Shown here: piece by piece, positions 37,212-46,273 of the stretch
How the letters are laid out: each line of letters opens with the position of its first letter
Position numbering within the stretch: the stretch's first letter is position 1
Source: BJGV01 sp965205785
Lineage (GTDB): Bacteria > Pseudomonadota > Gammaproteobacteria > Burkholderiales > Nitrosomonadaceae
Assembly (NCBI GenBank): GCA_965205785.1
Contig: OZ242188.1
Span: forward strand, 744,001-808,000
Length of the DNA: 64,000 nucleotides
Reading direction: 5' to 3'
Position numbers and translations under genes: made by a program
Notes under the pieces: model-generated
The model's database searches: none
The model's input: only the letters and a program-made list of their open reading frames with translations
What the model was told of the DNA's origin: nothing

Positions 37212-38555
37212 TTAGACTACGCCCTGACCAAGCATTGCATCTGCTACTTTGACAAAACCCGCTATATTTGCTCCGTCGACATAGCAAATACTTCCATCTT
37301 TTCGTTTGCCATATTGAATACAGGAGCTATGAATAGCTTTCATAATCTCTAGCAAACGAGCATCTACTTCCTCACGTGGCCAGGAAAGACGCATGGCATT
37401 CTGACTCATTTCCAGTCCGGAAGTAGCTACTCCACCAGCGTTACTGGCCTTACCCGGAGCAAACAGAACCCCTTCCTTATCAAAAAGTTTTACGGCATCT
37501 GCCGTAGAAGGCATGTTTGCACCCTCGGCAACACAAAATACTCCATTTTTTATCAAAGCGGCAGCATCTTTTTCATCTAACTCATTCTGAGTTGCACAAG
37601 GTAGTGCAACGTCTACTGGAACATTCCATGGCCTTACATTAGGAATAAATTTGGCTTTCACTCTTTCAGCGTAATCACTGACCCGACCTCTTAAATGATT
37701 TTTTACATCCATTAGCACTTCAAGCTTTTCAGTTGTAAAGCCATCCTCATCAACCACTGTCCCACTCGAGTCAGAAACTGTTACTACTTTTGCACCCAGC
37801 ATCATTGCTTTTTCGATAGAATATTGAGCAACGTTACCTGCACCTGAAACAGAAACTCTCATACCATCAAACGACCGGCCGGCATGCTTTAGCATTTCCT
37901 CAGCAAAATATACTGTGCCATAGCCTGTAGCTTCTGGACGAATCAGTGAGCCCCCAAAACTCAGCCCCTTACCCGTAAAAACGGAGTCAGATCGGTTTGA
38001 AAGCTTTTTCAGCATACCAGCCATAAAACCCACCTCTCGACCGCCTACTCCAATGTCGCCTGCAGGTATATCGGTGTCAGAACCAACATGACGAAATAAC
38101 TCACTTACATAGGCCTGGCAAAAGCGCATCACTTCCCCCGGACTTCTCCCTTTTGGATCAAAATCTGCGCCGCCTTTTCCGCCACCCATAGGCAAAGTAG
38201 TTAGGGCATTCTTGAAAGTCTGTTCAAAAGCCAAAAATTTGAGAATAGAAAGATTTACAGATGGATGAAAACGTGTGCCTCCTTTATAGGGCCCAATAGA
38301 TGAGTTATGTTGTATCCGATAACCACGATTTACCCTAACTTCATTTTGATCATCCACCCAGGATACACGAAAAATAATTGCCCTTTCTGGCTCAACGAGG
38401 CGGTCGAGCAGGCCATGCTCAGCATATCTGGGATGCTCAACAATAAACGGCCAAATACTCTCCATTACTTCATCAACAGCCTGCTGGTATTCTGGCTGAC
38501 GTGGATTATGTTTGGCTATATAGGTACAGAACTCTTGAAAGCTTTTATATCTCAT
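37212..38555 (-). CDS. gdhA: NADP-type glutamate dehydrogenase
   Basis: It assimilates ammonia into glutamate from 2-oxoglutarate. It has 447 residues, the same length as E. coli GdhA. The catalytic lysine is K127 in LPMGGGKGGADF, and the substrate-binding YKGGTRFHPS near 90 and the GREVGFMAGMLKK region are intact. The dinucleotide fold is seen at VSGAGNVAQYS near 240; the serine following the next strand (VSDSSGT) is typical of NADP-dependent hexameric forms. It stands alone, with 120 bp upstream and 276 bp downstream to slt. It is well suited to an ammonia-rich life style (inference). Confidence 0.95.
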   Translation of the reverse strand: MRYKSFQEFCTYIAKHNPRQPEYQQAVDEVMESIWPFIVEHPRYAEHGLLDRLVEPERAIIFRVSWVDDQNEVRVNRGYRIQHNSSIGPYKGGTRFHPSVNLSILKFLAFEQTFKNALTTLPMGGGKGGADFDPKGRSPGEVMRFCQAYVSELFRHVGSDTDIPAGDIGVGGREVGFMAGMLKKLSNRSDSVFTGKGLSFGGSLIRPEATGYGTVYFAEEMLKHAGRSFDGMRVSVSGAGNVAQYSIEKAMMLGAKVVTVSDSSGTVVDEDGFTTEKLEVLMDVKNHLRGRVSDYAERVKAKFIPNVRPWNVPVDVALPCATQNELDEKDAAALIKNGVFCVAEGANMPSTADAVKLFDKEGVLFAPGKASNAGGVATSGLEMSQNAMRLSWPREEVDARLLEIMKAIHSSCIQYGKRKDGSICYVDGANIAGFVKVADAMLGQGVV

Positions 38556-38675
38556 CTCAACTCCCCTCTAAAAACGATTTTCCCAATATTACTATTCTGC
38601 CAAAATAATTGAAGGTTCGTACATTATTTTATGCGGCTGTAAGGTAACTGACTACATAAATTATAAATTTGTAAC

Positions 38676-39347
38676 TTATTTATAACGTGTTGGATCAGGA
38701 ACATCAGCCGCTTTGAACCCCGCACGACGTAACCGACAAGAATCACATATTCCACAAGCAAACCCAGCTTCATTTGCCTGATAACAAGAAACAGTCAGGC
38801 TATAATTTATATTAAGCAATTTTCCTTGCTGAATAATTTCAGCTTTAGACAGCCTCATGAGTGGTGCATGAATATGTATTTTTTTGTTTTGAGTAGACGC
38901 CTTAGTTGCTAAATTTGCCATTTTTTCGAATGCAGCAATGTATTCTGGCCGGCAATCAGGATAACCGGAATAGTCTACTGCGTTTACACCAATAAAAATA
39001 TCATGGCTTCCAAGCACTTCGGCCCATGGTAATGCAAGTGATAACATTATCGTATTGCGGGCAGGAACATATGTAACCGGGACCCCTTCCTTAATTCCTG
39101 CTGTGGGAACTGTGATAGATTTATCAGTGAGTGCAGATCCACCAAATACTGTCAAATCAATATTTATGATTTGATGCTCACTTACTCCCATTGACTGCGC
39201 CACATGCTCTGCTGCAACAAGTTCAGATCTGTTTCTCTGACCGTAATCTACACTCATGGCATAACACTCATACCCTTCCTCACGGGCAATCGCAAGAATA
39301 GTAGCAGAGTCTAATCCACCTGATAAGAGCACTACTGCTTTTCTCAT
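38676..39347 (-). CDS. queC: 7-cyano-7-deazaguanine synthase QueC
   Basis: It converts 7-carboxy-7-deazaguanine to preQ0 with ATP and ammonia, for queuosine synthesis. It has 223 residues from the ATG at 39347; a TTG at 39362 is a less likely start. The PP-loop is SGGLDSAT at 9-16, DYGQRNRSE lies near 35 and a zinc site is formed by the C-terminal cysteine cluster in SCYQANEAGFACGICDSC. queE lies 43 bases upstream on the same strand, giving two successive steps of the pathway. No queD or queF is in the window. Confidence 0.95.
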   Translation of the reverse strand: MRKAVVLLSGGLDSATILAIAREEGYECYAMSVDYGQRNRSELVAAEHVAQSMGVSEHQIINIDLTVFGGSALTDKSITVPTAGIKEGVPVTYVPARNTIMLSLALPWAEVLGSHDIFIGVNAVDYSGYPDCRPEYIAAFEKMANLATKASTQNKKIHIHAPLMRLSKAEIIQQGKLLNINYSLTVSCYQANEAGFACGICDSCRLRRAGFKAADVPDPTRYK

Positions 39348-39389
39348 CTGATCAAGAAACAACTTTATGTGAAAAATATTGCTGAACTC

Positions 39390-40100
39390 TCATCGTCCTG
39401 GCTCTTCACCCCACAATAACTTGTGTAATTGAATCTGCACCCTAACACCTAAACGATCACGCAATACCCATTCAGCAAGCAATGCAGGATCCAACTCTTT
39501 ATATACAGGCGAAAATAAGATCGGACATATTTGGTCCAAATGATAGTCTTGTATTGTCTTAATTGCCCACTGATAATCTGCTTCATTACATAAAACAAAC
39601 TTTAACTCATCCTGACAGGTAAGGTAATCAAGATTAGCCCAATTATTTTTCTGCTCCTCCCCTGACCCTGGAGTCTTAACATCTAGAATTTTTACTACAC
39701 GAGCATCTACTTTGGATATATCTTGTGCACCACTGGTTTCGATCGATACTGAATAACCTGCATCACACAATAATCCGAGCAATAGCAGACATTTTTTCTG
39801 TACCAGAGGCTCTCCACCAGTAACAGTAACGTTTTGTATCCCATAATCTGCCACTGAATCGATAATAGAAGAAATCGATTTGTTTTCACCATTATAGAAG
39901 GCATATTCAGTGTCACAATAGCTACATCGTAAGGGACACCCAGTTAAACGTACAAATACCGTCGGCAGCCCTACGCGACTGGTTTCACCTTGAAGAGAAA
40001 GAAATATTTCATTAACTCGTAAAATCTCTGTCTCGGGTATTTGTACAGTTGTATGTTGCGATGAAGAAGAAGTAAGAATCATATCGCGCACCACTAGCAT
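39390..40100 (-). CDS. queE: 7-carboxy-7-deazaguanine synthase QueE
   Basis: A radical SAM enzyme that contracts the ring of 6-carboxy-tetrahydropterin. It has 236 residues. The cluster motif is C55-x3-C59-x2-C62 (GCPLRCSYCDTEYAF), preceded by IFLSLQGETSRVG and followed by VTVTGGEPLVQ, the SAM-binding GGE motif. The first 20 residues are variable and the true start could be the ATG at 40082. It follows cpoB by 22 bases at the end of the Tol-Pal operon, an arrangement common in proteobacteria. Confidence 0.95.
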   Translation of the reverse strand: MLVVRDMILTSSSSQHTTVQIPETEILRVNEIFLSLQGETSRVGLPTVFVRLTGCPLRCSYCDTEYAFYNGENKSISSIIDSVADYGIQNVTVTGGEPLVQKKCLLLLGLLCDAGYSVSIETSGAQDISKVDARVVKILDVKTPGSGEEQKNNWANLDYLTCQDELKFVLCNEADYQWAIKTIQDYHLDQICPILFSPVYKELDPALLAEWVLRDRLGVRVQIQLHKLLWGEEPGR

Positions 40101-40122
40101 TAAGCCATCTTACCCCTTATTT

Positions 40123-40899
40123 TTAGTTGGCTAATCGTAGTTTAGCTTTTTCTGCCGCATCACTGATGGGATATTTTGCTATTAAATCTTTCAAAGTTTT
40201 TTTTGCAGCTGTTTTGTGGTTTATTTCTTGCTGACTACTTGCAATGTTAAGCATAGCATCAGGAACTTTCGCACTATCTGGAAAATCTATGATTAATTTT
40301 TTCTGTACATCAATTGCTTTCTTAAAATCGCGCATCGCATAATAAGAATTTCCTATCCAGTAGTGAGAGCTGGGTACAAGTTTTGATGTAGGATAATTCT
40401 TGATAAAGGTCTTGAACTTAGATATAGCGCCCTTGAACCTACCAATCTTAAACATTCCGAAAGCTTCCTGATAGTCACTATTTTCATCGTCAGTTTCAAC
40501 CGTATTATTGGCCGGCGTCTCTCCTTCAATAACAGGAGAATTGGTACCTGATATTGAATCAGAAGCAGCATCAGGATGTTCGATCCTCCTTAACCGGCTA
40601 TCTAGATCAATATAAAAATCTTTCTGCCTATTCTGGGACAATTTAATATCGTTTGCCAACACCTCAATTTGACCATTTAGCTTGCTGAGTTCATGCCTTA
40701 ACTCTTCAATCTGGTTATGAAGTCCAACAATTGCCTGGTTATTCGTTTCTTCCAGCCTGGTGATACGCGCTTCCAGAGCTTTTATCTGCTCCTGTTGCGC
40801 GGCAAGCTCCTGTCGCGCGCCCTTGTCATCGAATAGTGCGGCGTAACTCGAGTTATAACTAATCAACACTGACAATAGCAAGAGGGCGCGTAAATACAT
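40123..40899 (-). CDS. cpoB: Tol-Pal system coordinator CpoB (YbgF)
   Basis: A periplasmic protein that couples PBP1B-type wall synthesis to Tol-driven outer-membrane constriction. About 258 residues. The signal peptide is MYLRALLLLSVLISYNSSYA. A coiled-coil trimerisation region at about 30-90 follows (EQIKALEARITRLEE, HNQIEELRHELSKLN), then a linker and TPR repeats at about 140-258 (YQEAFGMFKIGRFKGAI, SHYWIGNSYYA). The AGGG site in the pal stop region is nine bases from the ATG at 40899 and only three from an ATG at 40905, so I use the former. Its start region overlaps the end of pal. Confidence 0.93.
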   Translation of the reverse strand: MYLRALLLLSVLISYNSSYAALFDDKGARQELAAQQEQIKALEARITRLEETNNQAIVGLHNQIEELRHELSKLNGQIEVLANDIKLSQNRQKDFYIDLDSRLRRIEHPDAASDSISGTNSPVIEGETPANNTVETDDENSDYQEAFGMFKIGRFKGAISKFKTFIKNYPTSKLVPSSHYWIGNSYYAMRDFKKAIDVQKKLIIDFPDSAKVPDAMLNIASSQQEINHKTAAKKTLKDLIAKYPISDAAEKAKLRLAN

Positions 40900-40901
40900 G
40901 A

Positions 40902-41405
40902 TCATTCGCCCTGATAACGAATATCTGCACGGCGATTCTCAGCCCAAGCAGCCTCATTATGTCCGTCAGCACGCGGCTTTTCTTCGCCATAACTAACAGA
41001 TTCAATCTGACTTTCTTGAGTACCCGCCAATGTCATCACTCTCTTCACGCTATCAGCACGGCGCTGTCCCAATGCAAGATTGTATTCACGGCTACCGCGT
41101 TCATCTGTATTCCCTTCCAAACGAATACTTGCATTAGAATTCTCACGTAAATACCGGGCGTGTGACAGCACCATTGATTTATATTTGCCACTAACCACGT
41201 ATTGATCATAACCAAAGTAAACGCTGCGTTTGGATAATATATTATTTGGATCAGTTAGCGGATTTCCTGTGGCGCCACCTGAAGCATTCTCTCCAGACAT
41301 AGCACCTTTATTGGCCTGACTTCCACCCTCTCCACCTGGTTTAGTAGTTTTGCTCGCACATGCGGACAACAAAACCACCAGAGCAATACTTAAAATTTTC
41401 TTCAT
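40902..41405 (-). CDS. pal: peptidoglycan-associated lipoprotein Pal
   Basis: An outer-membrane lipoprotein that binds peptidoglycan. It has 167 residues. The lipobox LSAC gives the lipidated C16. A Gly/Ser-rich linker leads to an OmpA-like domain at about 60-165, with VYFGYDQY, EGNTDERGSREYNLALGQRRA (the diaminopimelate-binding Asp/Arg region) and ENRRADIRY. It lies between tolB and cpoB. A good AGGAGAGA ribosome binding site precedes it. Confidence 0.96.
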   Translation of the reverse strand: MKKILSIALVVLLSACASKTTKPGGEGGSQANKGAMSGENASGGATGNPLTDPNNILSKRSVYFGYDQYVVSGKYKSMVLSHARYLRENSNASIRLEGNTDERGSREYNLALGQRRADSVKRVMTLAGTQESQIESVSYGEEKPRADGHNEAAWAENRRADIRYQGE

Positions 41406-41456
41406 AATTCTCTCCTTATTAATTTAACTACTCTGTGCTACCAAATAAAATCAGAA

Positions 41457-42761
41457 TTAACGGCGCCATTTTGGTAAAGGCCCCCATGCAGGTTCCCTAA
41501 TATCTCCCTTTTGGGTTGATAACCGCTGCCTTGTTCTGCCATCACTTGATACTGCGGCTAATATACCACGTCCTTTAATTTCAGTTGCATACAGGATTAT
41601 CTTGCCGTTTGGTGCAAAACTGGGAGATTCATCAAATAATGAATCAGTCAATAATTGTACCTGACGAGTTTCTAAGTCTTGTATGGCCACATTAAATTTT
41701 GAACCGTTACGATGTATAAAGGTAAAACTTTTTCCATCATGACGATATTGTGGGCTTACATTATAGCTACCTTCGAAAGTAAGTCGCTCAGCTACCCCTG
41801 ATGCAGATCCTGTAACGGGCATTCGATAAATTTGAGGACTTCCACCACGGTCAGAAGTAAAAATAATCGATTTCCCGTCCGGGGAAAAATTTGGCTCAGT
41901 ATCAATTCCAGAACTTCGGGTAAGCCTTTTCAAACCGCTTCCATCAGAATTGATTAAAAAAATTTGTGATCCGCCTTTCTTACTCAGTACCACTGCAAGT
42001 TTTTTGCCGTCAGGGGACCATGTCGGAGCACTATTACTACCCCTGAATTTTGATACGGCCTTACGAGCTCCGGTTGCCAGAGTTTGTACATGAATAACTG
42101 GTTTTTTATTCTCAAACGATACATAAGCTATTTGAGTACCGTCTGGTGACCATGCGAGCGAAATAATTGGCTGAGTGTATTCAATTGCCGTCCGTGCATT
42201 GAATCCATCCGCATCAGCTACCTGTAATGCATATCTTTTCCCCCGTTTCGCCACATAAGCAATGCGGGTACTAAAAACCCCTACGTCACCCGTTAGTTTC
42301 TCATATATATTATCAGCCATTCTATGAGCTACAGCACGCAATCGTTTTATAGGAACAGTCTCCCTATCACTAATTAATATCTGCTGCCTTGCTACGTCCA
42401 TAAGACGATATCGTACTTCCACCTGTTCATTAGGCAATATCTTGGTGGTACCTATAACCATCGCATTAGCGCCACGCATTTGCCAGTTAGGATAAACAAT
42501 TTCACTGGGCTCATGAGGAGTAGAACCGTCTGAATCAACCATTCTAAATAGTCCGCTCCTTTGCAAATCGGATTTCACAACTGCTGTTACACTTTGTGTA
42601 AGTCTTTCTTCTGCAGCAAATGGAATAATTGCAATGGGAATCTGAGAAGCGCCGCCACCAAAAATTTCGATATCGAGTGCAGCATGCAGCGGAGGAGTGC
42701 TAAATAAACAAAATATCAACGCAAACGTCTGACAGGCATGTCGAAGCAAAGAGTTCCTCAT
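41457..42761 (-). CDS. tolB: Tol-Pal periplasmic protein TolB
   Basis: A periplasmic protein that shuttles between TolA and Pal. The ATG at 42761 gives 434 residues, close to E. coli (430), and a signal peptide ending near FSTPPLHA-A. The frame is open upstream to 42812, but this would bury the signal sequence. The N-terminal alpha/beta domain covers about 30-160. A six-blade beta-propeller follows with repeated SPDG and WSPDG motifs (LAWSPDGTQIAY, PTWSPDGKKLAV, NFSPDGKSIIF). It is between tolA and pal in the operon. Confidence 0.95.
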   Translation of the reverse strand: MRNSLLRHACQTFALIFCLFSTPPLHAALDIEIFGGGASQIPIAIIPFAAEERLTQSVTAVVKSDLQRSGLFRMVDSDGSTPHEPSEIVYPNWQMRGANAMVIGTTKILPNEQVEVRYRLMDVARQQILISDRETVPIKRLRAVAHRMADNIYEKLTGDVGVFSTRIAYVAKRGKRYALQVADADGFNARTAIEYTQPIISLAWSPDGTQIAYVSFENKKPVIHVQTLATGARKAVSKFRGSNSAPTWSPDGKKLAVVLSKKGGSQIFLINSDGSGLKRLTRSSGIDTEPNFSPDGKSIIFTSDRGGSPQIYRMPVTGSASGVAERLTFEGSYNVSPQYRHDGKSFTFIHRNGSKFNVAIQDLETRQVQLLTDSLFDESPSFAPNGKIILYATEIKGRGILAAVSSDGRTRQRLSTQKGDIREPAWGPLPKWRR

Positions 42762-42834
42762 AGAATTAGTTCTTGAAAAAATCATTTTATAAAGATGAAT
42801 TATATTAATCATTCTAAGTTATGTACCTAAAGAT

Positions 42835-43617
42835 TTAATCGTTGTAATGTACCTTAAGACTTAAATTTCTAAAATTTGGAAACAATAGTGGATCCGGTGG
42901 TATGGGTAACGGCCTGGATAACACAATTGCTTGCTCCACAGCTACATCAAAAGTAGGAAATCCGCTGCTTTTTCGTAATCTAATATTAAGAACTTCTCCA
43001 CCAGGTATCAATGTGACATCAAACTCGGCAACAGGATCATTTGGTAAATCTGGCGGCAAAATAATCTTACTTTTGATTTTTGCCAAAATTTTTGCCTTGT
43101 ATTCGTCTATCAGATTTCTCTGAACTGCCGCTTGTGCACCTGCCGCCTTTTTCTGAAGCCTTATCCTTTCCTCTTCTGCTATCTGCTCTTTCTGAAGCCG
43201 CTCTACTTCTGCTGCTACTCTAGCTTTTTGCTCTTTTTCTTTTTTCTCTTTGGCTTTTTTCTCCTCGGCTAATTTTTGTTTTTTTTCTTTTTCTTTTTTA
43301 AGCGCTATATCCGGCTTAGGTGGTAATGGCTTAACCTTTTTTGGTGGATCAACGGGCTTTGGTGGTAATGGCTTGACTTTTTTTGGCGGTTTAACCTTCT
43401 TTGGTGGTAACGGCTTTGCTTTTTTAGTTGGTGGCTGCTCTGGTTGAGGTAAGTCACTCCACAAATCTACCACTATCCCTTTTGGTGGATCAGTCTTCCA
43501 ACTAAGCCCAAAAGTCATAAAAATAAAAAAACCTACGTGTACCAGTAACGCCAGCACTCCTGCCTTAAACAATTTCGAATCATGGTTAGCAGCACCTGGT
43601 GACGCCATTGCGCTCAT
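42835..43617 (-). CDS. tolA: Tol-Pal inner-membrane protein TolA
   Basis: It spans the periplasm and passes proton-motive energy from TolQR to Pal. It has 260 residues, well short of E. coli TolA (421). One membrane helix lies at about 19-40. A Pro/Lys region with repeats of the type PKKVKPLPPKP covers about 55-105, then a charged helix of Lys/Glu/Ala at about 105-175, then a C-terminal TonB/TolA domain (AEFDVTLIPGGEVLNIRL, SSGFPTFDVAVEQAI). The short helical domain II is the main difference from enterobacteria; the Pro-rich block may make up part of the reach. Confidence 0.92.
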   Translation of the reverse strand: MSAMASPGAANHDSKLFKAGVLALLVHVGFFIFMTFGLSWKTDPPKGIVVDLWSDLPQPEQPPTKKAKPLPPKKVKPPKKVKPLPPKPVDPPKKVKPLPPKPDIALKKEKEKKQKLAEEKKAKEKKEKEQKARVAAEVERLQKEQIAEEERIRLQKKAAGAQAAVQRNLIDEYKAKILAKIKSKIILPPDLPNDPVAEFDVTLIPGGEVLNIRLRKSSGFPTFDVAVEQAIVLSRPLPIPPDPLLFPNFRNLSLKVHYND

Positions 43618-43633
43618 CGGGTATTCGTATTGA

Positions 43634-44050
43634 TCATTTTTGTTTAGCCAGCAGACCTACTTTCGTAACTTTCTGCTTTTGTAGAATATCCATCATTTTT
43701 ATTACTTCTGCGTATCGTACATTCTTATCGGCAGCAATCACTACCGGTTGATCTTTGTTTTTTGCCTGTTTTTGCTTAATCACATCTATCAATTCATCAC
43801 GATTAACTTTTTGCTCTGTAGTTGTCAACGCAAGATCACGCATCGCAAGACTTTTATCAGCCTTGATAATTACTTCCAGGGGTGCAACTGGTGGCTTCAA
43901 AGATTTACCGATCTGAGGTAGTTCAATCTGACCAGAATTAACTAGTGGTGCTGTAATCATAAAAATAATCAGCAATACCAACATTACATCAATATATGGC
44001 ACAACGTTAATTTCGTTCATCAAGCGTTTTTTTGTGCGGCGCATGCTCAT
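43634..44050 (-). CDS. tolR: Tol-Pal inner-membrane protein TolR
   Basis: A 138-residue ExbD/TolR protein with one membrane helix at about 16-38. The proton-path aspartate is in NVVPYIDVMLVLLIIFM (D21). The periplasmic part has the expected IKADKSLAMRD and VIAADKNVRYAEVIKMMDILQ patterns. It lies 23 bases after tolQ and 16 bases before tolA, and forms the ion-driven motor with TolQ. Confidence 0.95.
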   Translation of the reverse strand: MSMRRTKKRLMNEINVVPYIDVMLVLLIIFMITAPLVNSGQIELPQIGKSLKPPVAPLEVIIKADKSLAMRDLALTTTEQKVNRDELIDVIKQKQAKNKDQPVVIAADKNVRYAEVIKMMDILQKQKVTKVGLLAKQK

Positions 44051-44073
44051 GAAACTTATCCTGTTAAATTATT

Positions 44074-44760
44074 TTATCCAGTGGCTTGGCGCTGCACTAC
44101 ATTTGACAACTCTTCCATGAAACTTTCAAAACGTGTTGCCAATCGATCAATATCGGTAGCATAACGGTTATAGGCAATAACTGCAGGAATTGCAGCAAAC
44201 AATCCCATTGCTGTTGCAATTAGTGCCTCAGCAATACCTGGTGCAACATGGGCAATGGTTGCCTGCGTAACATTTGATAGACCGCGAAAAGAGTTCATAA
44301 TTCCCCATACAGTACCAAACAAACCAATATAAGGACTTACTGACCCTACTGTAGCAAGAAAAGATAACTGGGCTTCAAGCCTATCCATTTCACGTTGATA
44401 CGTAGCTCTCATTGCACGGCGAGTACCGTCCATTACAGCACCCACATCCGATCCTGACTGGCGATCATGTTTAATAAACTCCCGAAAACCCGCTTCAAAA
44501 ATTCTTTCCATGCTACCTGTTGTGTAACGTGCACTTATTACACTTTGGTAGAGTTCATTTAAATCAGCACCCTTCCAAAAAATATTCTCAAATTCATCGC
44601 TTTGCTTTGTTTCCTCCCTGATGGTATACAGCTTTCTAAAAATGAACCACCAAGATAAAAAGGAGGCAATCAGTAGTATTCCCATTACTAGCTGTACCGG
44701 TATACTGGCAGAACTAATAAGTGTAAAAATAGACATGTCGTGAGTAACAGTTGCATTCAT
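44074..44760 (-). CDS. tolQ: Tol-Pal inner-membrane protein TolQ
   Basis: A 228-residue MotA/TolQ/ExbB proton channel with three membrane helices: about 16-36, then about 130-155 and 170-195. The family segments LSFLATVGSVSPYIGLFGTVWGIMNSFRGL and VAPGIAEALIATAMGLFAAIPAV are both clear. A cytoplasmic loop lies between the first and second helices. It overlaps ybgC by 4 bases, so translation is coupled. Confidence 0.96.
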   Translation of the reverse strand: MNATVTHDMSIFTLISSASIPVQLVMGILLIASFLSWWFIFRKLYTIREETKQSDEFENIFWKGADLNELYQSVISARYTTGSMERIFEAGFREFIKHDRQSGSDVGAVMDGTRRAMRATYQREMDRLEAQLSFLATVGSVSPYIGLFGTVWGIMNSFRGLSNVTQATIAHVAPGIAEALIATAMGLFAAIPAVIAYNRYATDIDRLATRFESFMEELSNVVQRQATG

Positions 44761-45194
44761 GAGAGATTTCCAAATTTATGTCGTAATGAAGCAGGTAAAC
44801 TTGCTAATTTAAGTGTATTAGAACCCACACACACTATCTGAACGGTTGCGCTGGCTAGTATAGTACGTCCGCGGAGAATATGCTGGGAAAGTGTTATACG
44901 AACCCTACCAAGATCAGCTGCCTGTACCGTCACATGCAGCAAATCATCTAGCAGCGCCGGCTTAAAATATTCAATATTCAATGAACGTATCATAAATAAT
45001 ACTTTGTGAACCTGAGCTAACGATTTTATATCCAAGTCCATATCGCGCATCCATTCGTAACGGGCGCGCTCCATAAAATTTAAATAGGTTGAATGATAGA
45101 CCACACCTCCTGCATCTGTATCCTGGTAATAGACACGGACAGGAAGCATAAAAGCAGAATCTGTTTTCAAATTAGCTTGAATAGCTGACACCAT
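44757..45194 (-). CDS. ybgC: acyl-CoA thioesterase YbgC
   Basis: A hot-dog fold thioesterase of 145 residues, encoded at the head of the tol-pal operon in many proteobacteria. The catalytic aspartate lies in VYYQDTDAGGVVYHSTYLNF, followed by ERARYEWMR. E. coli YbgC acts on short and possibly phospholipid-linked acyl chains; the reason for its link to Tol-Pal is not settled. It follows ruvB on the same strand by 15 bases and overlaps tolQ. Confidence 0.93.
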   Translation of the reverse strand: MVSAIQANLKTDSAFMLPVRVYYQDTDAGGVVYHSTYLNFMERARYEWMRDMDLDIKSLAQVHKVLFMIRSLNIEYFKPALLDDLLHVTVQAADLGRVRITLSQHILRGRTILASATVQIVCVGSNTLKLASLPASLRHKFGNLS

Positions 45195-45209
45195 GTTTTA
45201 GTATCTTAC

Positions 45210-46247
45210 TCATTTTTCTTCCCACAGATTGCTGCTCAACCCTTTTTCTAGTGCTATTCCAAAATGCTGGTAAGCAATGCTCGTAGCCATACGACCACGT
45301 GGCGTACGCTTTAAAAAACCCTGCTGTATCAAATATGGTTCCAACACATCTTCTATAGTGTCTCGTTCTTCACTGATAGCCGCAGCCAAATTATCAACCC
45401 CTACGGGACCGCCACCAAATTTTTCTATTACCGACAAAAGTAATTTTCTGTCCATCACATCAAGGCCTATATTATCAACATCCAACATCATCAGAGCCGC
45501 ATCAGCTACAGTTTGGTTGATACTCCCTTCCGCTTTGACTTCAGCAAAGTCCCGTACCCTACGTAAGAGTCTATTAACAATCCGTGGCGTACCACGTGAT
45601 CGAAGTGCAATTTCTGTCGCTCCATCAGGCGAAATCTCTACTTTCAGCACCCCGGCTGAACGTGTTACGATTTTGGTAAGTTCATCAGAAGAATAGAACT
45701 CCAGTCGCGAAACAATACCAAAACGATCACGTAGCGGGTTGGTCAACATCCCGGCACGAGTTGTAGCTCCTACTAAAGTAAAAGGGGGCAAGTCTAGCTT
45801 AACTGAGCGTGCCGCGGGGCCTTCACCAATCATGATATCAAGCTGATAGTCTTCTAACGCAGGATAAAGAATCTCTTCTACCACTGGAGAAAGGCGATGG
45901 ATCTCATCAATAAATAATACATCGTTGGGTTCAAGGTTAGTCAGAAGTGCTGCCAAGTCACCAGGACGCTCTAATACCGGACCAGAAGTATGGCGCAAAC
46001 TCACTCCCATTTCTTTTGCAATTATGTGAGCAAGTGTAGTCTTACCTAAGCCAGGAGGACCGTACAACAATACATGATCAAGCGCTTCTTTACGATTTTT
46101 TGCTGCCTCAATAAATATTCGCAACTGTCCGTGTATTTTTTCTTGGCCAACGTACTCGTCCAGACGCTTCGGACGTAGAGCCAACTCTACGGCTTCTTCC
46201 TGAGAAGAGGCGGGAGCAGCAGCTATTAATCGCTCAGTCTCAATCAT
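45210..46247 (-). CDS. ruvB: Holliday junction branch-migration ATPase RuvB
   Basis: A AAA+ motor that drives branch migration with RuvA. It has 345 residues. Walker A is GPPGLGKTTLA near 62, Walker B is LFIDEIHRL near 110, sensor 1 is VGATTRAGML and the arginine finger region is PLRDRFG. The C-terminal winged helix ends with LIQQGFLKRTPRGR, the DNA-contact loop. It follows ruvA by 26 bases. Confidence 0.97.
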   Translation of the reverse strand: MIETERLIAAAPASSQEEAVELALRPKRLDEYVGQEKIHGQLRIFIEAAKNRKEALDHVLLYGPPGLGKTTLAHIIAKEMGVSLRHTSGPVLERPGDLAALLTNLEPNDVLFIDEIHRLSPVVEEILYPALEDYQLDIMIGEGPAARSVKLDLPPFTLVGATTRAGMLTNPLRDRFGIVSRLEFYSSDELTKIVTRSAGVLKVEISPDGATEIALRSRGTPRIVNRLLRRVRDFAEVKAEGSINQTVADAALMMLDVDNIGLDVMDRKLLLSVIEKFGGGPVGVDNLAAAISEERDTIEDVLEPYLIQQGFLKRTPRGRMATSIAYQHFGIALEKGLSSNLWEEK

Positions 46248-46273
46248 TCAACAATACAGACTTTATACCCACG

